A stretch of 64,000 bases of DNA from Alicyclobacillus shizuokensis NBRC 103103 (lineage in GTDB: Bacteria; Bacillota; Bacilli; Alicyclobacillales; Alicyclobacillaceae). Position 1 is the stretch's first letter. Each line of letters opens with the position of its first letter. Positions 43,486 to 53,708 of this stretch are shown piece after piece. Below the pieces are notes generated by a model. It was not told the origin of the DNA and made no database searches. It was given only the letters and a program-made list of their open reading frames with translations. The DNA is taken from contig NZ_BCQV01000005.1 of the NCBI RefSeq assembly GCF_001552255.1, forward strand, positions 1 to 64,000. Reading direction: 5' to 3'. Position numbers and translations under genes: made by a program.

Positions 43486-44346
43486 TCAGAGCCCCAGCGA
43501 CGCGCGCGCAGCCTGGCGCATCACTTCCACCGGGGCGCTGACGCCGAGCCAGAATTCGAGCGCCTCCACTCCTTGGCGCACCAACATATCCAGTCCATCC
43601 ACCCGCTCGGCACCGCGGCGGGCGGCCTGCTGCAACAGACGCGTCTCTAGCGGACGATAGACCATGTCCTGCACAACCTGGCCCGGGTGCAGGCAAGTTT
43701 CGTCGTCAATCGGCGACGTGTCATCCTGCGGCCACATGCCCATCGGCGTCGCGTTGACGACCACGTCGGCGGCCGCCACCGCTTGTTCCCGCTCCCGCCA
43801 CGACACCAGGTTTACAGATATGTATTCCTGAAACGAAGCAGCCGTCTCTGCCGCCTTCTCCAGGTTCCGCGCCGCCAGCCCCACTTCGGCCGTCGGCGCG
43901 TACAGGGCCAGCCCGGCCAGAGCCGCGCGCGCAGCCCCGCCAGCGCCAAGGATGACCACACGCTTTGGCATTCGCGGCAACGCCGTCCGCAGGCTTGTCC
44001 ACCACCCGGCGACATCGGTGTTGTGGCCCATCACGTCGGCCGCTTCCGGGTCTTCCCCATCAGAGTAGGGGTGCAGGCGCAAGGTGTTGACCGCCCCGGC
44101 CAAGCGCGCCTCGTCCGAGTGCCGGGGGGCCCACTGATAAGCGCCCAATTTGTGCGGAATCGTGATGTTGACCCCACCCGCTCCGAGCGCCAACAAGCCG
44201 TCCAGGGCGGCCTGCAGGTTCGCTGGCGGCACAGCAAACGCCAGGTACACCGCGTCGATGCCAAGCTCCGCGAACGCCGCGTTCATCATCGCCGGCGACG
44301 CTGAATGAGCCACCGGCCACCCCAGCAATCCATACACTCTCTTCAT
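43486..44346 (-). CDS. aroE: Shikimate dehydrogenase
   Basis: 286 residues. Shikimate-binding SASPAMMNAAF, catalytic lysine in NITIPHKLGAY, aspartate in MGHNTDVAGW, NADP site GAGGAARAAL and NATPMGMWP. It reduces 3-dehydroshikimate. GGGAGGAT precedes ATG 44346. The yhbY RNA-binding gene usually between aroE and nadD is missing. Confidence 0.96.
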   Translation of the reverse strand: MKRVYGLLGWPVAHSASPAMMNAAFAELGIDAVYLAFAVPPANLQAALDGLLALGAGGVNITIPHKLGAYQWAPRHSDEARLAGAVNTLRLHPYSDGEDPEAADVMGHNTDVAGWWTSLRTALPRMPKRVVILGAGGAARAALAGLALYAPTAEVGLAARNLEKAAETAASFQEYISVNLVSWREREQAVAAADVVVNATPMGMWPQDDTSPIDDETCLHPGQVVQDMVYRPLETRLLQQAARRGAERVDGLDMLVRQGVEALEFWLGVSAPVEVMRQAARASLGL

Positions 44347-44393
44347 ACGTATCCTCCCACCCTGGCCGCGCAATCTGCGTGCCGTCGGCATGC

Positions 44394-44606
44394 TCAACCT
44401 CCGGCATCCTCCCATGCGTGAAACTGCAGCACCGCTTGCAGAGCTCCTCCGCACACCCGCAGCCTCACGTCGTGCAGGCGGCTTTCCGCCAGTTCCGGGT
44501 GCTCCCGGCGCACCGTTTGCACGCACTTGCGAATCTGGTAGAGAAGCTGGTCCACAGGCAACGGATGATCCCGCATGACGGTCACCACAACCTCCCGGCA
44601 CCCCAT
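44394..44606 (-). CDS. Small hypothetical protein between yqeH and aroE
   Basis: 70 residues: MGCREVVVTVMRDHPLPVDQ, then a helix (LLYQIRKCVQTVRREHPEL) and a strand-rich end (VRLRVCGGALQAVLQFHAWE). The alternation fits a small alpha/beta fold. GGGGGGAG stands 11 bases before the ATG. No family recognised; gene status rests on the position, ribosome-binding site and amino-acid pattern. Confidence 0.55.
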   Translation of the reverse strand: MGCREVVVTVMRDHPLPVDQLLYQIRKCVQTVRREHPELAESRLHDVRLRVCGGALQAVLQFHAWEDAGG

Positions 44607-44724
44607 GTCGGTTCACGCTCCCCCCTGCGTACTCGCCCACGGATGGGCTTCGCCCGTGTCCACACAGGCAACTACCGTAGGTGTATTCGCAGGCGGGAAC
44701 CGTTATGCCGCCTAGGTGCCGGCG

Positions 44725-45900
44725 TCAGCGGCGGCTGAGTTGACCCAGTAGCCGCGGCCGCACCGTGACGGCCAGCGGCCTGGGCAACCAGAGATTCCCG
44801 CACAGCGGCCGGCCGAACAGAGCGAGCCAGCCGATGCCGGCCAGCGTGAGATCGGCGCCCTGGCGGCCAAACCGAATGCCGCCAGCCGTCACCTGTGACT
44901 TCTGCCGCGCCGGAGCGGTAACCTCAAGACGCTGCAGCGGACCCAACCGCTGGCGGCACGCCGGACAGGGCACGCGCAGGATGTCGTCGGCGTGCTCCCG
45001 GCCGAAGGTATCCGACCGTTCCAGCTTGGTACGGTGCACCGTCAGGCTGTTGCTGACGTAGCAGACGACCGGCTGATGGACGCCTTCCACCAAGTCAAAG
45101 CGGGCAAAGTTGCCAATCCACAGCGACTGCCCGGGATCCAGCTGATACACGCGCGGGCGCAGCCGTGTCTCCGGTACCGCGGTGGCCAAACAATCAGAGC
45201 ACAACTGGTCAATCGCGCGCCGCCCCTGAATCAGGCCTGGGGTGTCGATCAATTGAACCTCGTGGCCGCCCTTGGTCGCATAGTCGGCTCCGACCAGTCC
45301 CACCGTCGTGCCCGGCACGCGGGACACGGTGAAACCGGCAGCTTCCGGATAGGTCCCGGCCAACAATCGGTTGACCAGCGTGGACTTGCCGACATTCGCC
45401 ATCCCCACCACGTACGCGCGGGATTTCGCCTCCGCTTGAATCCACCCGTCCACTGCGTCCAACCCTTGCCCTTTGCGAGCGCTGACGAAACAAACCCCCG
45501 CCGGCTGCACGCCGGTCGAGCGCACACGTTCCGCTACCCAGTCGGCCAGGGTCTCGACGCGCACCTCCTTGGGCAACAGGTCCACCTTGTTGACAATAAC
45601 CACTACCGGGCTCTTGCCGATGTGTCGGGCCAAATTCGGCACCAAGCTGCCCTCCAGGTCGAACACATCCAGCACGTACAGGACCAAATCCGGGCGCTTG
45701 CCGACCTCAGCCACCTGCCGTTCATACTCGGCGGCCGGCACCACCACCGGCGAGAATTCACCATAATGCGTGATCCGATAGCAGCGCCGACAGACCGGTT
45801 GCAGGCGGGTCAAAGCCGACAACGGCACGAACCCGGGCTCGTCCTCTCGTTCACTCTGCAAGGCCACCCCGCAGCCGCTGCATACCAGCTGTTCGCTCAT
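44725..45900 (-). CDS. yqeH: Ribosome biogenesis GTPase YqeH
   Basis: 391 residues. N-terminal treble-clef zinc finger (CSGC at 8-11 and CRRC near 38), then a circularly permuted GTPase: G4 NKVDLLPKE, G5 SARKG, G1 GMANVGKSTLVNRLLAG, G3 DTPGLIQG. C-terminal domain binds rRNA. Needed for 30S assembly. ATG overlaps the yqeG stop by four bases. Confidence 0.96.
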   Translation of the reverse strand: MSEQLVCSGCGVALQSEREDEPGFVPLSALTRLQPVCRRCYRITHYGEFSPVVVPAAEYERQVAEVGKRPDLVLYVLDVFDLEGSLVPNLARHIGKSPVVVIVNKVDLLPKEVRVETLADWVAERVRSTGVQPAGVCFVSARKGQGLDAVDGWIQAEAKSRAYVVGMANVGKSTLVNRLLAGTYPEAAGFTVSRVPGTTVGLVGADYATKGGHEVQLIDTPGLIQGRRAIDQLCSDCLATAVPETRLRPRVYQLDPGQSLWIGNFARFDLVEGVHQPVVCYVSNSLTVHRTKLERSDTFGREHADDILRVPCPACRQRLGPLQRLEVTAPARQKSQVTAGGIRFGRQGADLTLAGIGWLALFGRPLCGNLWLPRPLAVTVRPRLLGQLSRR

Positions 45901-46436
45901 TCACGCCCTCCCTCCTGAATCGGCCGCACCAATCCGTGGCGTTCCAACACCTTGAAAGCCGCCCGCTCGGCTAAGCGCGTCAAGCGCGTCCCCCACCATT
46001 CCCGATGCGACACAGGCAGCACCAAAATTGTGTAAATCCCGAGCCGGCGGGCGCCGCGAATGTCAGTGAAGAGCTGATCTCCCACCATCACCGTCTGCTC
46101 GGGCGCAACGTCAAAACTAGCCATGGCTGCCAGAAAGGCCTGGGGTCTTGGCTTCTTGGCCGCCGGGATGGCGCGCGCACCCAGTTGGCGTGCGAACTCT
46201 GAGACACGCGGGCCGCGGTTGTTGGACACGATGCACAAATCCATCCCGGCCTCGACCACGCGCCTGTACCAGGCAGCCAAGGCCGCGGGCACAACCTCAT
46301 CGTTCCACGGCACCAGCGTGTTATCCAGGTCCGACAACAGCAAGCGGCGCCCGCCGTCGCGCAGCTTGTCCAAATCTATCGCATAGACGCTGGACACATA
46401 TTCGTCCGGCATCAGTTTCATCCACAGGTTGCGCAT
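45897..46436 (-). CDS. HAD-family phosphatase YqeG
   Basis: 179 residues. HAD motifs: DLDNTLVPWND, CIVSNN, AAKKPRPQAF and MVGDQLFTDIRGARRLG. YqeG (HAD IIIA) is encoded with yqeH throughout Bacilli and probably dephosphorylates a phosphatidylglycerol-phosphate-like or sugar phosphate; the substrate is not settled. GGGGGATG precedes the start. Confidence 0.93.
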   Translation of the reverse strand: MRNLWMKLMPDEYVSSVYAIDLDKLRDGGRRLLLSDLDNTLVPWNDEVVPAALAAWYRRVVEAGMDLCIVSNNRGPRVSEFARQLGARAIPAAKKPRPQAFLAAMASFDVAPEQTVMVGDQLFTDIRGARRLGIYTILVLPVSHREWWGTRLTRLAERAAFKVLERHGLVRPIQEGGRE

Positions 46437-46505
46437 GACATCCCCCGTCGAGAGCTCGATTTCACTCTAGCACATCTGGCAGCCGCGACCAAGAGGACCC
46501 GTGCT

Positions 46506-47207
46506 TCAATGAGCCCGGCCCGCCCGCATCTGTTCATAGAGACGGTTGAGAGCCTTGCGCTCAATGCGCGACACGTAGGACCTGGAGATCCCCAGCTCCT
46601 GGGCAATCTCGCGTTGCGTTTTCTCCTCCCCGTCGGGCAGCCCGAACCGCTTGCACAACACCTCCCGCTCCCGCTCCGGCAGGTTGGGCAGGTGTTCAAA
46701 CATCTTCTGCTTTTCCCAGGATAAATCGACCGCCTGCACCACGGCATCCGCGTCCGTCCCCAACAGGTCGGACAGCGTCAGTTCGTTGCCTTCCTTGTCC
46801 TGTCCAATCGGTTCTTCCAGGGAGGTGTCGCGCCGATGCTTGCGAGTGCTGCGCAGGTACATGAGGATTTCGTTGTCGATGCAGCGAGCGGCAAACGTGG
46901 CCAGCTTCGTGCCGTACTTGGGATGGTAGCTCTCCACCGCCTTGATCAGGCCGATGGTGCCGATGGAAATCAGGTCCTCCGGGTCCTCTCCCGTGCCCTC
47001 ATACTTCTTCACCAGATGAGCCACCAACCGCAGGTTGTGTTCAATCAGCTTGTTTCTGGCCGCCGTGTCCCCCGCCAGCATACGCTCAGCGTACATCCGT
47101 TCTTCTTCGCCGGACAACGGTTGCGGAAAGGCGTTGTTGCGGACATATGAGACAAACAGCGAGACATCTTTTAGCACCAGCAGCAAAAGCGTGAACAATC
47201 CCGTCAC
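46506..47207 (-). CDS. sigK: Mother-cell sporulation sigma factor sigma-K
   Basis: 233 residues in one intact frame, so no skin-type excision is needed. Short pro-region ([20 protein letters not shown]) removed by SpoIVFB in relatives, then [13 protein letters not shown], region 2 ([36 protein letters not shown]) and region 4 ([20 protein letters not shown]). Drives late mother-cell genes. The second of two GTG codons is chosen by homology and GGGGGT spacing. Confidence 0.96.
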   Translation of the reverse strand: MTGLFTLLLLVLKDVSLFVSYVRNNAFPQPLSGEEERMYAERMLAGDTAARNKLIEHNLRLVAHLVKKYEGTGEDPEDLISIGTIGLIKAVESYHPKYGTKLATFAARCIDNEILMYLRSTRKHRRDTSLEEPIGQDKEGNELTLSDLLGTDADAVVQAVDLSWEKQKMFEHLPNLPEREREVLCKRFGLPDGEEKTQREIAQELGISRSYVSRIERKALNRLYEQMRAGRAH

Positions 47208-47250
47208 AGTCCGCACCCCCGTTGGCTGCGCGATGCCCCACGCGCTATCC

Positions 47251-48777
47251 CTAAGGTATGTCGGTGGGACTGTGAAACTGCCTGTACCACGACGTCAGCC
47301 TGCGGACCGCCGTGAACACCTGGTGGTGCGCGGGTGCCTCGGAGGCATTGAATACCGCCACGGAAAAGGCGATGCGGGGCCGAGAGGCGGGAAAATAGCC
47401 GACCAACCAGGCGTGAACACGCCCGGCCCGCGGCAGCTCTGCCGTCCCCGTCTTTACCGCCACCGGCACCGGGGCGCTGACGAGCGCATGCGCCGTCCCC
47501 TGCGGCTCTCGCACGGCTGCGCGCATCGCCTGGCCGATGGCGTGGGCCACTCCCGGCGACAGGGCGCGCCGGCCGGGCCCGGAGGTCAGCTCTCGCCGGC
47601 CCGCCCCCGGCGACTCCAGGTCGATGACCAGACGTGCGTCTCGGTACACCCCGCCGCGGGCGATGGTGGCGGCCAGATTCGCCGCCTGCAGCGGGGACAT
47701 GCGGACGTCCTGCTGCCCGATGGCCGTGTTGGCAAGCAGGCCCACGTCCCGCCGCGGAGCCACGAACACCCGGCCGGGTGCAGCCTCGGCCAGCACGCGC
47801 AGCCCGCTGTGCGTCTGCAGCCCGGTCTCGTAGAGACCCAATCGTTCGGCCATCACCTGCAACCCGACAGGTCCGACTGCCGCTCCCACCAGCGCAAACG
47901 CCACGTCGCAGGAGCCGGCCAACGCCTGTGCCAGCGTCTCTCGACCGTGCGCGCGCCAACAGTGCATACGCACCCCGACCAACGGGACGACGCCGGCGCA
48001 AAAAAAGCGCGCGTCTGGTTGAAAACGATAGGATTCCAGGGCTGCCGCCATCGTGACCAGTTTGAATACGGATCCGGGCGTTTCCGGCTGCACGGCGTGG
48101 TTGCGCCAGGGATCATGCACATCGCGGCTGGCCATCGCCAGTACATCTCCGCTGTCCACATCCAACACGACTAAGGCCGCCTGGGTTGCTCCCGATTCGG
48201 CCAGGATGGCCTCAGCCTCGCCCTGCCACGCCGCGTCGACCGTTGTACGCACGTCGATGCCGGGGGTCCCCGGGCGCGTATACCAGCCGCCGCGCGTCCG
48301 CCCGCGGGCATCCTCCAACCAGCCGACAAATCCCGGCCTCCCCGAGGCCAGCCAGCGGTCAAACGTGTACTCGAGCCCGGAGCGCCCCTGCTCCAATACC
48401 AAACGGCCCGCATCCGGCCAATGATCGGGCAGGCCGATGCGGCCGACCACCGGATCGACAAGACCCGAGTGCGCTTCCGTATGCACCCGCCAACTCAATC
48501 TCGCTCCGTTCGGGGAAGTGAACTGAATCCACCGCTTCGCCCCCGACCAGGGCTGGCCGCTGCGAAACCGAATCTGTCCCCGCCCATCGTCCACCAGCAA
48601 CGGGTGGAAGTGCTCGGAGTCCATCCGCCAACGCGCCTCACGCTCGTCGCCGATGCCTGGACTCGCCGTCTCGGGGCGCACCGCGACGACAAACAGCCGC
48701 CCCAACAGGGCGGCCACAGCAACCCACCAGAGCGTCACCATCCACAACCAGCGCCTGCCGTTCACGGCTCCCGTCAT
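47251..48777 (-). CDS. Penicillin-binding transpeptidase
   Basis: 508 residues. Short cytoplasmic start, one membrane helix (about 12-32), non-catalytic region (to about 170), then the transpeptidase domain with SxxK (PGSVFKLVT), second motif SCD ([13 protein letters not shown]; usually SxN) and KTGTAE. Cross-links peptidoglycan outside the membrane. AGGAGG is three bases before the ATG. Lying next to sigK and mltG, it may be a sporulation or elongation PBP related to PbpI; the exact class is uncertain. Confidence 0.9.
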   Translation of the reverse strand: MTGAVNGRRWLWMVTLWWVAVAALLGRLFVVAVRPETASPGIGDEREARWRMDSEHFHPLLVDDGRGQIRFRSGQPWSGAKRWIQFTSPNGARLSWRVHTEAHSGLVDPVVGRIGLPDHWPDAGRLVLEQGRSGLEYTFDRWLASGRPGFVGWLEDARGRTRGGWYTRPGTPGIDVRTTVDAAWQGEAEAILAESGATQAALVVLDVDSGDVLAMASRDVHDPWRNHAVQPETPGSVFKLVTMAAALESYRFQPDARFFCAGVVPLVGVRMHCWRAHGRETLAQALAGSCDVAFALVGAAVGPVGLQVMAERLGLYETGLQTHSGLRVLAEAAPGRVFVAPRRDVGLLANTAIGQQDVRMSPLQAANLAATIARGGVYRDARLVIDLESPGAGRRELTSGPGRRALSPGVAHAIGQAMRAAVREPQGTAHALVSAPVPVAVKTGTAELPRAGRVHAWLVGYFPASRPRIAFSVAVFNASEAPAHHQVFTAVRRLTSWYRQFHSPTDIP

Positions 48778-48844
48778 CAACCTCCTGTACGAGACAGGAT
48801 GCCCGGCCGGGAACCCATACATTCCCAGACACGTCAAGCGCCTG

Positions 48845-49936
48845 TCAGGACTGCGCGTGAAGGTTGTGCTGACTGCGGGCCTCGTTGCGCAACTGCTGGG
48901 CGTACGTCGCCGCGAAGTAGTGCTCCCCGGAGCCGTCGTTTTTCGCCACGTAGTACAGGTAGTCGGTGTGAGCTGGATGGAGTACGGCCCGGATAGACGC
49001 CAGTCCCGGACTGGCGATGGGCCCTGGGGGCAACCCGGAGTGCAAGTACGTATTGTACGGATTGTCGACGTGCGTGTCCTCAACCGTCACCACGTCACGA
49101 TGCCCCAGTATGTATTCGATCGTCGCGTCAATCTGCAATTTCATGGGCGGCCGGTGGTGCAGCCGATTATTGATCACGCTGGCAATCAGGGGCCGTTCGG
49201 CGTCCACCTTGGCCTCCTTCTCAATCAAGGACGCCTCCGTAACGACTTGGCTCAAGGACTGCCCCTGCCTGTGCATCGTCGTCCCATAGACACTCGCCAC
49301 ACGCCGCTGGAAATCCTCCAGCATGTCGCCGACGACCGCGTGCGCTGACTCGCCCTTGGTAAACTCATATGTATCCGGGAACAGGTATCCCTCCAACCGC
49401 CACCGAACCTGTGGTCTGTGGCCGATTTCGGCCAAAAACGGCTCCTGGAAGTGCCCGGATTGCACCTCCTGCAAAAACGCCTTTCGCTTGACCACCCCTG
49501 CCACAGCCAGCCGGTCGGCAATCTGGGTCACGGTGAACCCCTCCGGGATGGTCACCCGAATCGTGGCCGCCTCCGTGCCTTCCGTCAGCGCCGTCACCAA
49601 TTGCGGCAGTGTCTGTCCGTAGGTTAGGCGGTATGCACCCGCCTTGACCTCTTGCCCCTTGTGCACGTAGCTCACGTACCAGCGAAACAGGGTGGCGCTG
49701 CGAATCAGCCCCTTGTTCTGGAGTTGGTCCGCGACCTCGGCTACGGATTCACCTGGCTGCACCATCACCAATACGTTGCCTTCGTCGCTCGCGGGAGGGC
49801 GGAGATTCAGGCCGACCCATCCGGCAAATGCGATCCCGGCGACAACGACGGCCGCCGCCGGCACAAGCCACCACCAACGGTGCCGCTTCGCCTCATCGAC
49901 TTGGCTGTCCGAACGTCTCCTCGGAAAAAGTGACAA
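48845..49936 (-). CDS. mltG: Endolytic murein transglycosylase MltG
   Basis: 363 residues. One membrane helix (about 23-45), LysM-like domain (VQPGESVAEVADQLQNKGLI), and the YceG catalytic domain: RLEGYLFPDTYEF, catalytic glutamate in VVTEASLIEKEAK, and DNPYNTYLHSGLPPGPIASPG. It releases nascent glycan strands. TTG start directly adjoining the ruvX stop codon. Confidence 0.94.
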   Translation of the reverse strand: MSLFPRRRSDSQVDEAKRHRWWWLVPAAAVVVAGIAFAGWVGLNLRPPASDEGNVLVMVQPGESVAEVADQLQNKGLIRSATLFRWYVSYVHKGQEVKAGAYRLTYGQTLPQLVTALTEGTEAATIRVTIPEGFTVTQIADRLAVAGVVKRKAFLQEVQSGHFQEPFLAEIGHRPQVRWRLEGYLFPDTYEFTKGESAHAVVGDMLEDFQRRVASVYGTTMHRQGQSLSQVVTEASLIEKEAKVDAERPLIASVINNRLHHRPPMKLQIDATIEYILGHRDVVTVEDTHVDNPYNTYLHSGLPPGPIASPGLASIRAVLHPAHTDYLYYVAKNDGSGEHYFAATYAQQLRNEARSQHNLHAQS

Positions 49937-50377
49937 TCATGACCCGCTCCCATCATCCGTTGCCCGTTTCCGCCGGCTGTCCAGCCATCCTTGCAGCATC
50001 AACGCCGCGGCCAGCTTGTCCACCACCTGCCGGCGTCTTGCTCGCCCAACGTCCGCGTCAATCAGCGTGCGCTCGGCGCTCACCGTGGTCAGCCGTTCGT
50101 CGTACAGGTCCACCGGCAATCCGGCGGCACTGGCGACGCGCTCAGCAAACGCCTGACACTGAGCCGCCCGCTCGCCGAGCGATCCGTCCATCCTCCGCGG
50201 CAGGCCGACGACAATCAACTCGGCCGCCTGCTCGCGGGCGATGCGCGCAATCTCCGCGGCCGCTGCCTCATCTGTCCGCCTGGGGATGACCGTGAGACCT
50301 TGCGCCAACAGACCGGTCGGATCACTGACCGCCACGCCGATGCGGGCCCGACCGTAGTCAATGCCGAGGACCCTCAT
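49937..50377 (-). CDS. ruvX: Holliday junction resolvase-like RuvX (YqgF)
   Basis: 146 residues. RNase H-like: [35 protein letters not shown], and [12 protein letters not shown]. Acts in pre-16S rRNA 5'-end processing or junction resolution. Three ATGs lie close together; 50377 matches relatives. Overlaps the ireB 3' end by 20 bases. Confidence 0.94.
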   Translation of the reverse strand: MRVLGIDYGRARIGVAVSDPTGLLAQGLTVIPRRTDEAAAAEIARIAREQAAELIVVGLPRRMDGSLGERAAQCQAFAERVASAAGLPVDLYDERLTTVSAERTLIDADVGRARRRQVVDKLAAALMLQGWLDSRRKRATDDGSGS

Positions 50378-50633
50378 CCTGTACATGCTCGGCATAACAC
50401 CGCACCAGTTCCTCTATCAGCTCGTCCCGCTCGATGCGGCGAATGGTATTGCGCGCATCCAGGTGACTGGTGATGTATGCCGGGTCCCCCGAAATGAGAT
50501 AACCCGCTATCTGGTACACCGGGTTGTACCCTTTCTCTGACAATGCCCGGTACGCCAGCTGAAACGCCCGCCGCGCCTCCGTGTTTTCCAACCGCGACTG
50601 AAACCGCATCGTCTCGTCGGATCGAAACACCAT
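50358..50633 (-). CDS. IreB family regulatory phosphoprotein (UPF0297)
   Basis: 91 residues. [25 protein letters not shown] and [19 protein letters not shown] are family signatures. In Enterococcus IreB is phosphorylated by the PASTA kinase IreK. The alaS-ireB-ruvX order is conserved. AGGTG precedes the ATG. Confidence 0.95.
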   Translation of the reverse strand: MVFRSDETMRFQSRLENTEARRAFQLAYRALSEKGYNPVYQIAGYLISGDPAYITSHLDARNTIRRIERDELIEELVRCYAEHVQDEGPRH

Positions 50634-50724
50634 AGAACACCTACCCCCCGTCTACCGTTCCCCATACATTGTACTGTATTTTCGTGCAAGACGGGGACCC
50701 CTTCCCCATCGCCTTTGCGGCTTG

Positions 50725-53364
50725 TCAGCCGCTGACCTTGACCGCGTCCGCGACGATCTCTGGCACCCGCTCGATGGCCAGTGGCAGTTTCGCCGCATCG
50801 CGACCACCTGCCTGCGCCATATCGGCGCGGCCGCCCCCGCCGCCGCCGGTCACCGCCGCGACGTGGCGGATAATCTGCCCGGCGTGCAGACCGCGCGGCT
50901 GCAGGTCCGGAGACACCGCCGCCACGAGCTGCACCTTGCCGCCGCTCTGGCTGCCGAGAACAATCACAGCGCTCGCCAGGCGTTCACGCAGCCCGTCCGC
51001 CAACTGCCGCAGGCCCTCCATGTCGGTATCGGCAACCACCGCCGCGACAACCGGCACGCCGGCCACAGTGACCACCTGCTGGGCCAGCTCCTGCGTCCGC
51101 GCCTGGCTCAACCGGCTGCGCAGCGACGCCAACTCGCGGTCTCTCTCGGCCGCATCGGCCAACACGCGCTCCACCCGCCCGACCAAGTCGGCCGGCGTTG
51201 TTTTCAGCCGCTGCGCCGTCTCCTCCAGCAACCGCTCGCGGCTGAGGGCGTGGCGGTAGGCTCCGCGGCCGGTGACCGCTTCGATGCGGCGCACGCCGGA
51301 GCCGATGCCCGATTCGGAGACGATGCGAAACTGGCCAATCAGGCCGGTGCGTTCGACGTGGCAGCCGCCGCACAGCTCGATGCTCCAATCGCCCGCCTTT
51401 ACCACGCGCACCCGCTTCCCGTACTTTTCCCCGAACAGGGCCATGGCCCCCATGGCCTTGGCCTCATCCAGGTCGGCTTCGAAGATCTCCACCTTGTCAT
51501 CGCGCCAAATCGCTTCATTGACGAGTTCCTCCACGCGCGCCCACTCTTCTTTGCTGAGCGCGCCAAAGTGGGAGAAGTCAAAGCGCAGCCGGTCAGGCTC
51601 GACCAGGGACCCCGCCTGGGCCACGTGACTCCCCAACACCTCGCGCAACGCTTTGTGCAGCAAGTGGGTGGCCGTGTGGTTTTTGGTGATGTCCCGACGC
51701 GCGGCCGCATCCACCACCGCGTGCACGTGATCGCCCGTCGCTAACGATCCGGAGTCCACCCGTACCGTGTGCACGTTCTGCCCGTGCGGCGCTTTTTGCA
51801 CGTCGAGCACGGTCATCTGCACATGCTCGCCCAGGAGCCGACCGGAATCGGCGATTTGCCCGCCACTCTCCGCGTAAAACGGCGTCTCATCGAGGATAAC
51901 CTGCACCTCGGCCCCGTCCTCGGCCGTATCCACCCGCTTGCCGTCCCGGACAATGGCCAGCACGGTCGCGTCGCACTCCAGGCGCTCGTATCCGACAAAG
52001 CGGCTTGGCGCCGTGATGGTCTCCAGCGCCCCGCGCGTCGCGTTCATGCCTTCAACCGACTGCCGCGCAGCGCGCGCCCGCTCCCGTTGGGCTTCCAACT
52101 CGGCCTCGAAACCCGCGCGGTCGACAGCCACCCCGTGTTCCTTTGCGATCTCCTCCGTCAGGTCGACGGGGAACCCGAACGTGTCGTACAGTCGAAACGC
52201 CTCTGTTCCCGACAAGCGGTCCCCACCGCGCTTGCGAATGTCCTCGACCAGCTGCAAAAGCAGCGCCTCGCCCTCCGCCAACGTCGCCTGGAACCGCTCC
52301 TCCTCCGTGCGCACGACACGCCGGATGAGGTCTAGCTTCTCCCGCAGCTCCGGGTAGTCCGCGCCCATGATGTCGGCGACCACCGGCACAAGCTGATGCA
52401 AGAACGGCTTTTCGAGCCCGAGCTTGCGGCCGCTGCGCACGGCCCGCCGGAGCAGGCGGCGGATAATGTAGTGGCGCCCCTCGTTGCCCGGCAGCACCCC
52501 GTCCCCGACCGCAAACGCGGCCGTGCGGATGTGATCGGCGATAATTTTAAAGTGCACATCCCGCCCCGGGTCCTTGCCGAACGGCAGACCGCTGATGGCG
52601 GCCGTCTGGTCAAGAAGAGGCCGGAACAGGTCAGTCTCGAAGTTGCTGTCGACCTCCTGCAGCACCGACGCCATCCGCTCCAAGCCCATGCCGGTGTCGA
52701 TGTTTCGCTTCGGCAGCGGGGTGTATTCACCGGCCTTGTCCTTGTTGTACTGGGTGAAGACGAGGTTCCAGATCTCCAGGAAGCGGTCACAGTCGCAGCC
52801 CGGACCGCAGTCCGCCTTGCCGCAGCCAAACGACTCGCCGCGGTCATAAAAGATCTCCGAGCAGGGCCCGCAGGGACCTTCGCCGATCTCCCAGAAGTTG
52901 TCCTCTTCTCCGCGGACAATCCGCTCGTCGGGCAATCCCACCTCCTGGTGCCAGATCTGATAGGCCTCGTCGTCGCTGACATGCACCGTCACCGACAGCC
53001 GCTCGGGATCCAGTTCCAGATACTGGGTAAGGAACTCCCACGCCCAGGTGATGGCCTCGCGCTTGAAGTAATCGCCGAAGGAAAAATTGCCGAGCATCTC
53101 GAAGAAGGTCTGGTGACGGGCCGTATAGCCGACGTTTTCAATGTCATTGGTGCGAATGCACTTTTGCGAGCTGACGATGCGCGGCCGCTCGGGAATCTCG
53201 CGGCCGTCAAAGTAAGGCTTGAGCGGCGCCATGCCGGCGTTGATCCACAGCAGCGTGGGGTCGTCGTGGGGAACCAGGCTGGCGCTGGGGAACACCAGGT
53301 GCCCGCGCTCCGCAAAAAACTGCTTGTAGAGCCTCCGAATGTCTTGTCCACTCAACCGTTTCAT
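50725..53364 (-). CDS. alaS: Alanyl-tRNA synthetase
   Basis: 879 residues, full length. Class II catalytic core (SASLVPHDDPTLLWINAGMA, RHQTFFEMLGNFSFGDYFKR), tRNA-recognition helices, editing domain with HTATHLLHKAL and CGGCHVERTG zinc ligands, and C-Ala domain (TGGGGGGRADMAQAGGRD). Expressed behind a T-box leader. Confidence 0.98.
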   Translation of the reverse strand: MKRLSGQDIRRLYKQFFAERGHLVFPSASLVPHDDPTLLWINAGMAPLKPYFDGREIPERPRIVSSQKCIRTNDIENVGYTARHQTFFEMLGNFSFGDYFKREAITWAWEFLTQYLELDPERLSVTVHVSDDEAYQIWHQEVGLPDERIVRGEEDNFWEIGEGPCGPCSEIFYDRGESFGCGKADCGPGCDCDRFLEIWNLVFTQYNKDKAGEYTPLPKRNIDTGMGLERMASVLQEVDSNFETDLFRPLLDQTAAISGLPFGKDPGRDVHFKIIADHIRTAAFAVGDGVLPGNEGRHYIIRRLLRRAVRSGRKLGLEKPFLHQLVPVVADIMGADYPELREKLDLIRRVVRTEEERFQATLAEGEALLLQLVEDIRKRGGDRLSGTEAFRLYDTFGFPVDLTEEIAKEHGVAVDRAGFEAELEAQRERARAARQSVEGMNATRGALETITAPSRFVGYERLECDATVLAIVRDGKRVDTAEDGAEVQVILDETPFYAESGGQIADSGRLLGEHVQMTVLDVQKAPHGQNVHTVRVDSGSLATGDHVHAVVDAAARRDITKNHTATHLLHKALREVLGSHVAQAGSLVEPDRLRFDFSHFGALSKEEWARVEELVNEAIWRDDKVEIFEADLDEAKAMGAMALFGEKYGKRVRVVKAGDWSIELCGGCHVERTGLIGQFRIVSESGIGSGVRRIEAVTGRGAYRHALSRERLLEETAQRLKTTPADLVGRVERVLADAAERDRELASLRSRLSQARTQELAQQVVTVAGVPVVAAVVADTDMEGLRQLADGLRERLASAVIVLGSQSGGKVQLVAAVSPDLQPRGLHAGQIIRHVAAVTGGGGGGRADMAQAGGRDAAKLPLAIERVPEIVADAVKVSG

Positions 53365-53392
53365 ATACCGAATCCTCCATTCGCCTGTTCAC

Positions 53393-53655
53393 CAAAAAAC
53401 TCCCCACATCCCGGCAGGGACGAGAGGAGTTGCTCGCGGTACCACCCTGATTACGCGCAACCGGCTCCTCGGTGCGCGTCACTCATATCCCGCGGTAACG
53501 GGCGGATCCCGGTGGTTGACACTCCAGACTGGCTTGGGCCGGACGGGTGGGGTGCCTCGCAGCCATGAGCGCCCTCTCTGCGCTGCCCGCAACCCGGCCT
53601 ACTTGGGTCCTTCATCGCTTGTGCCGATAGACGTATCCGTGATCACGGTAATTTC
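53393..53655 (-). ncRNA. T-box riboswitch leader of alaS
   Basis: The conserved T-box AGGGTGGTACCGCG is at 53448-53435 on the minus strand. Upstream are stem I landmarks (GATGAAGGACC and CAAGTAGG). The alternative terminator is ACTCC...GGAGT enclosing GTCCC...GGGAT, with TTTTTT at its end (53393-53430). Uncharged tRNA-Ala should favour the antiterminator. Candidate specifier alanine codons are GCT or GCA near 53560-53545, not resolvable by eye. Confidence 0.92.
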
Positions 53656-53661
53656 TGCCCT

Positions 53662-53691
53662 ATTTTACACACTGGGAAAAGAACTTGTCAA
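53662..53691 (-). promoter_or_regulatory. Sigma-A promoter of the alaS T-box transcript
   Basis: Minus strand TTGACA, 18 bases, TAAAAT. It lies just before the T-box leader. Confidence 0.85.
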
Positions 53692-53708
53692 ACAGACGGC
53701 CATCCGCC

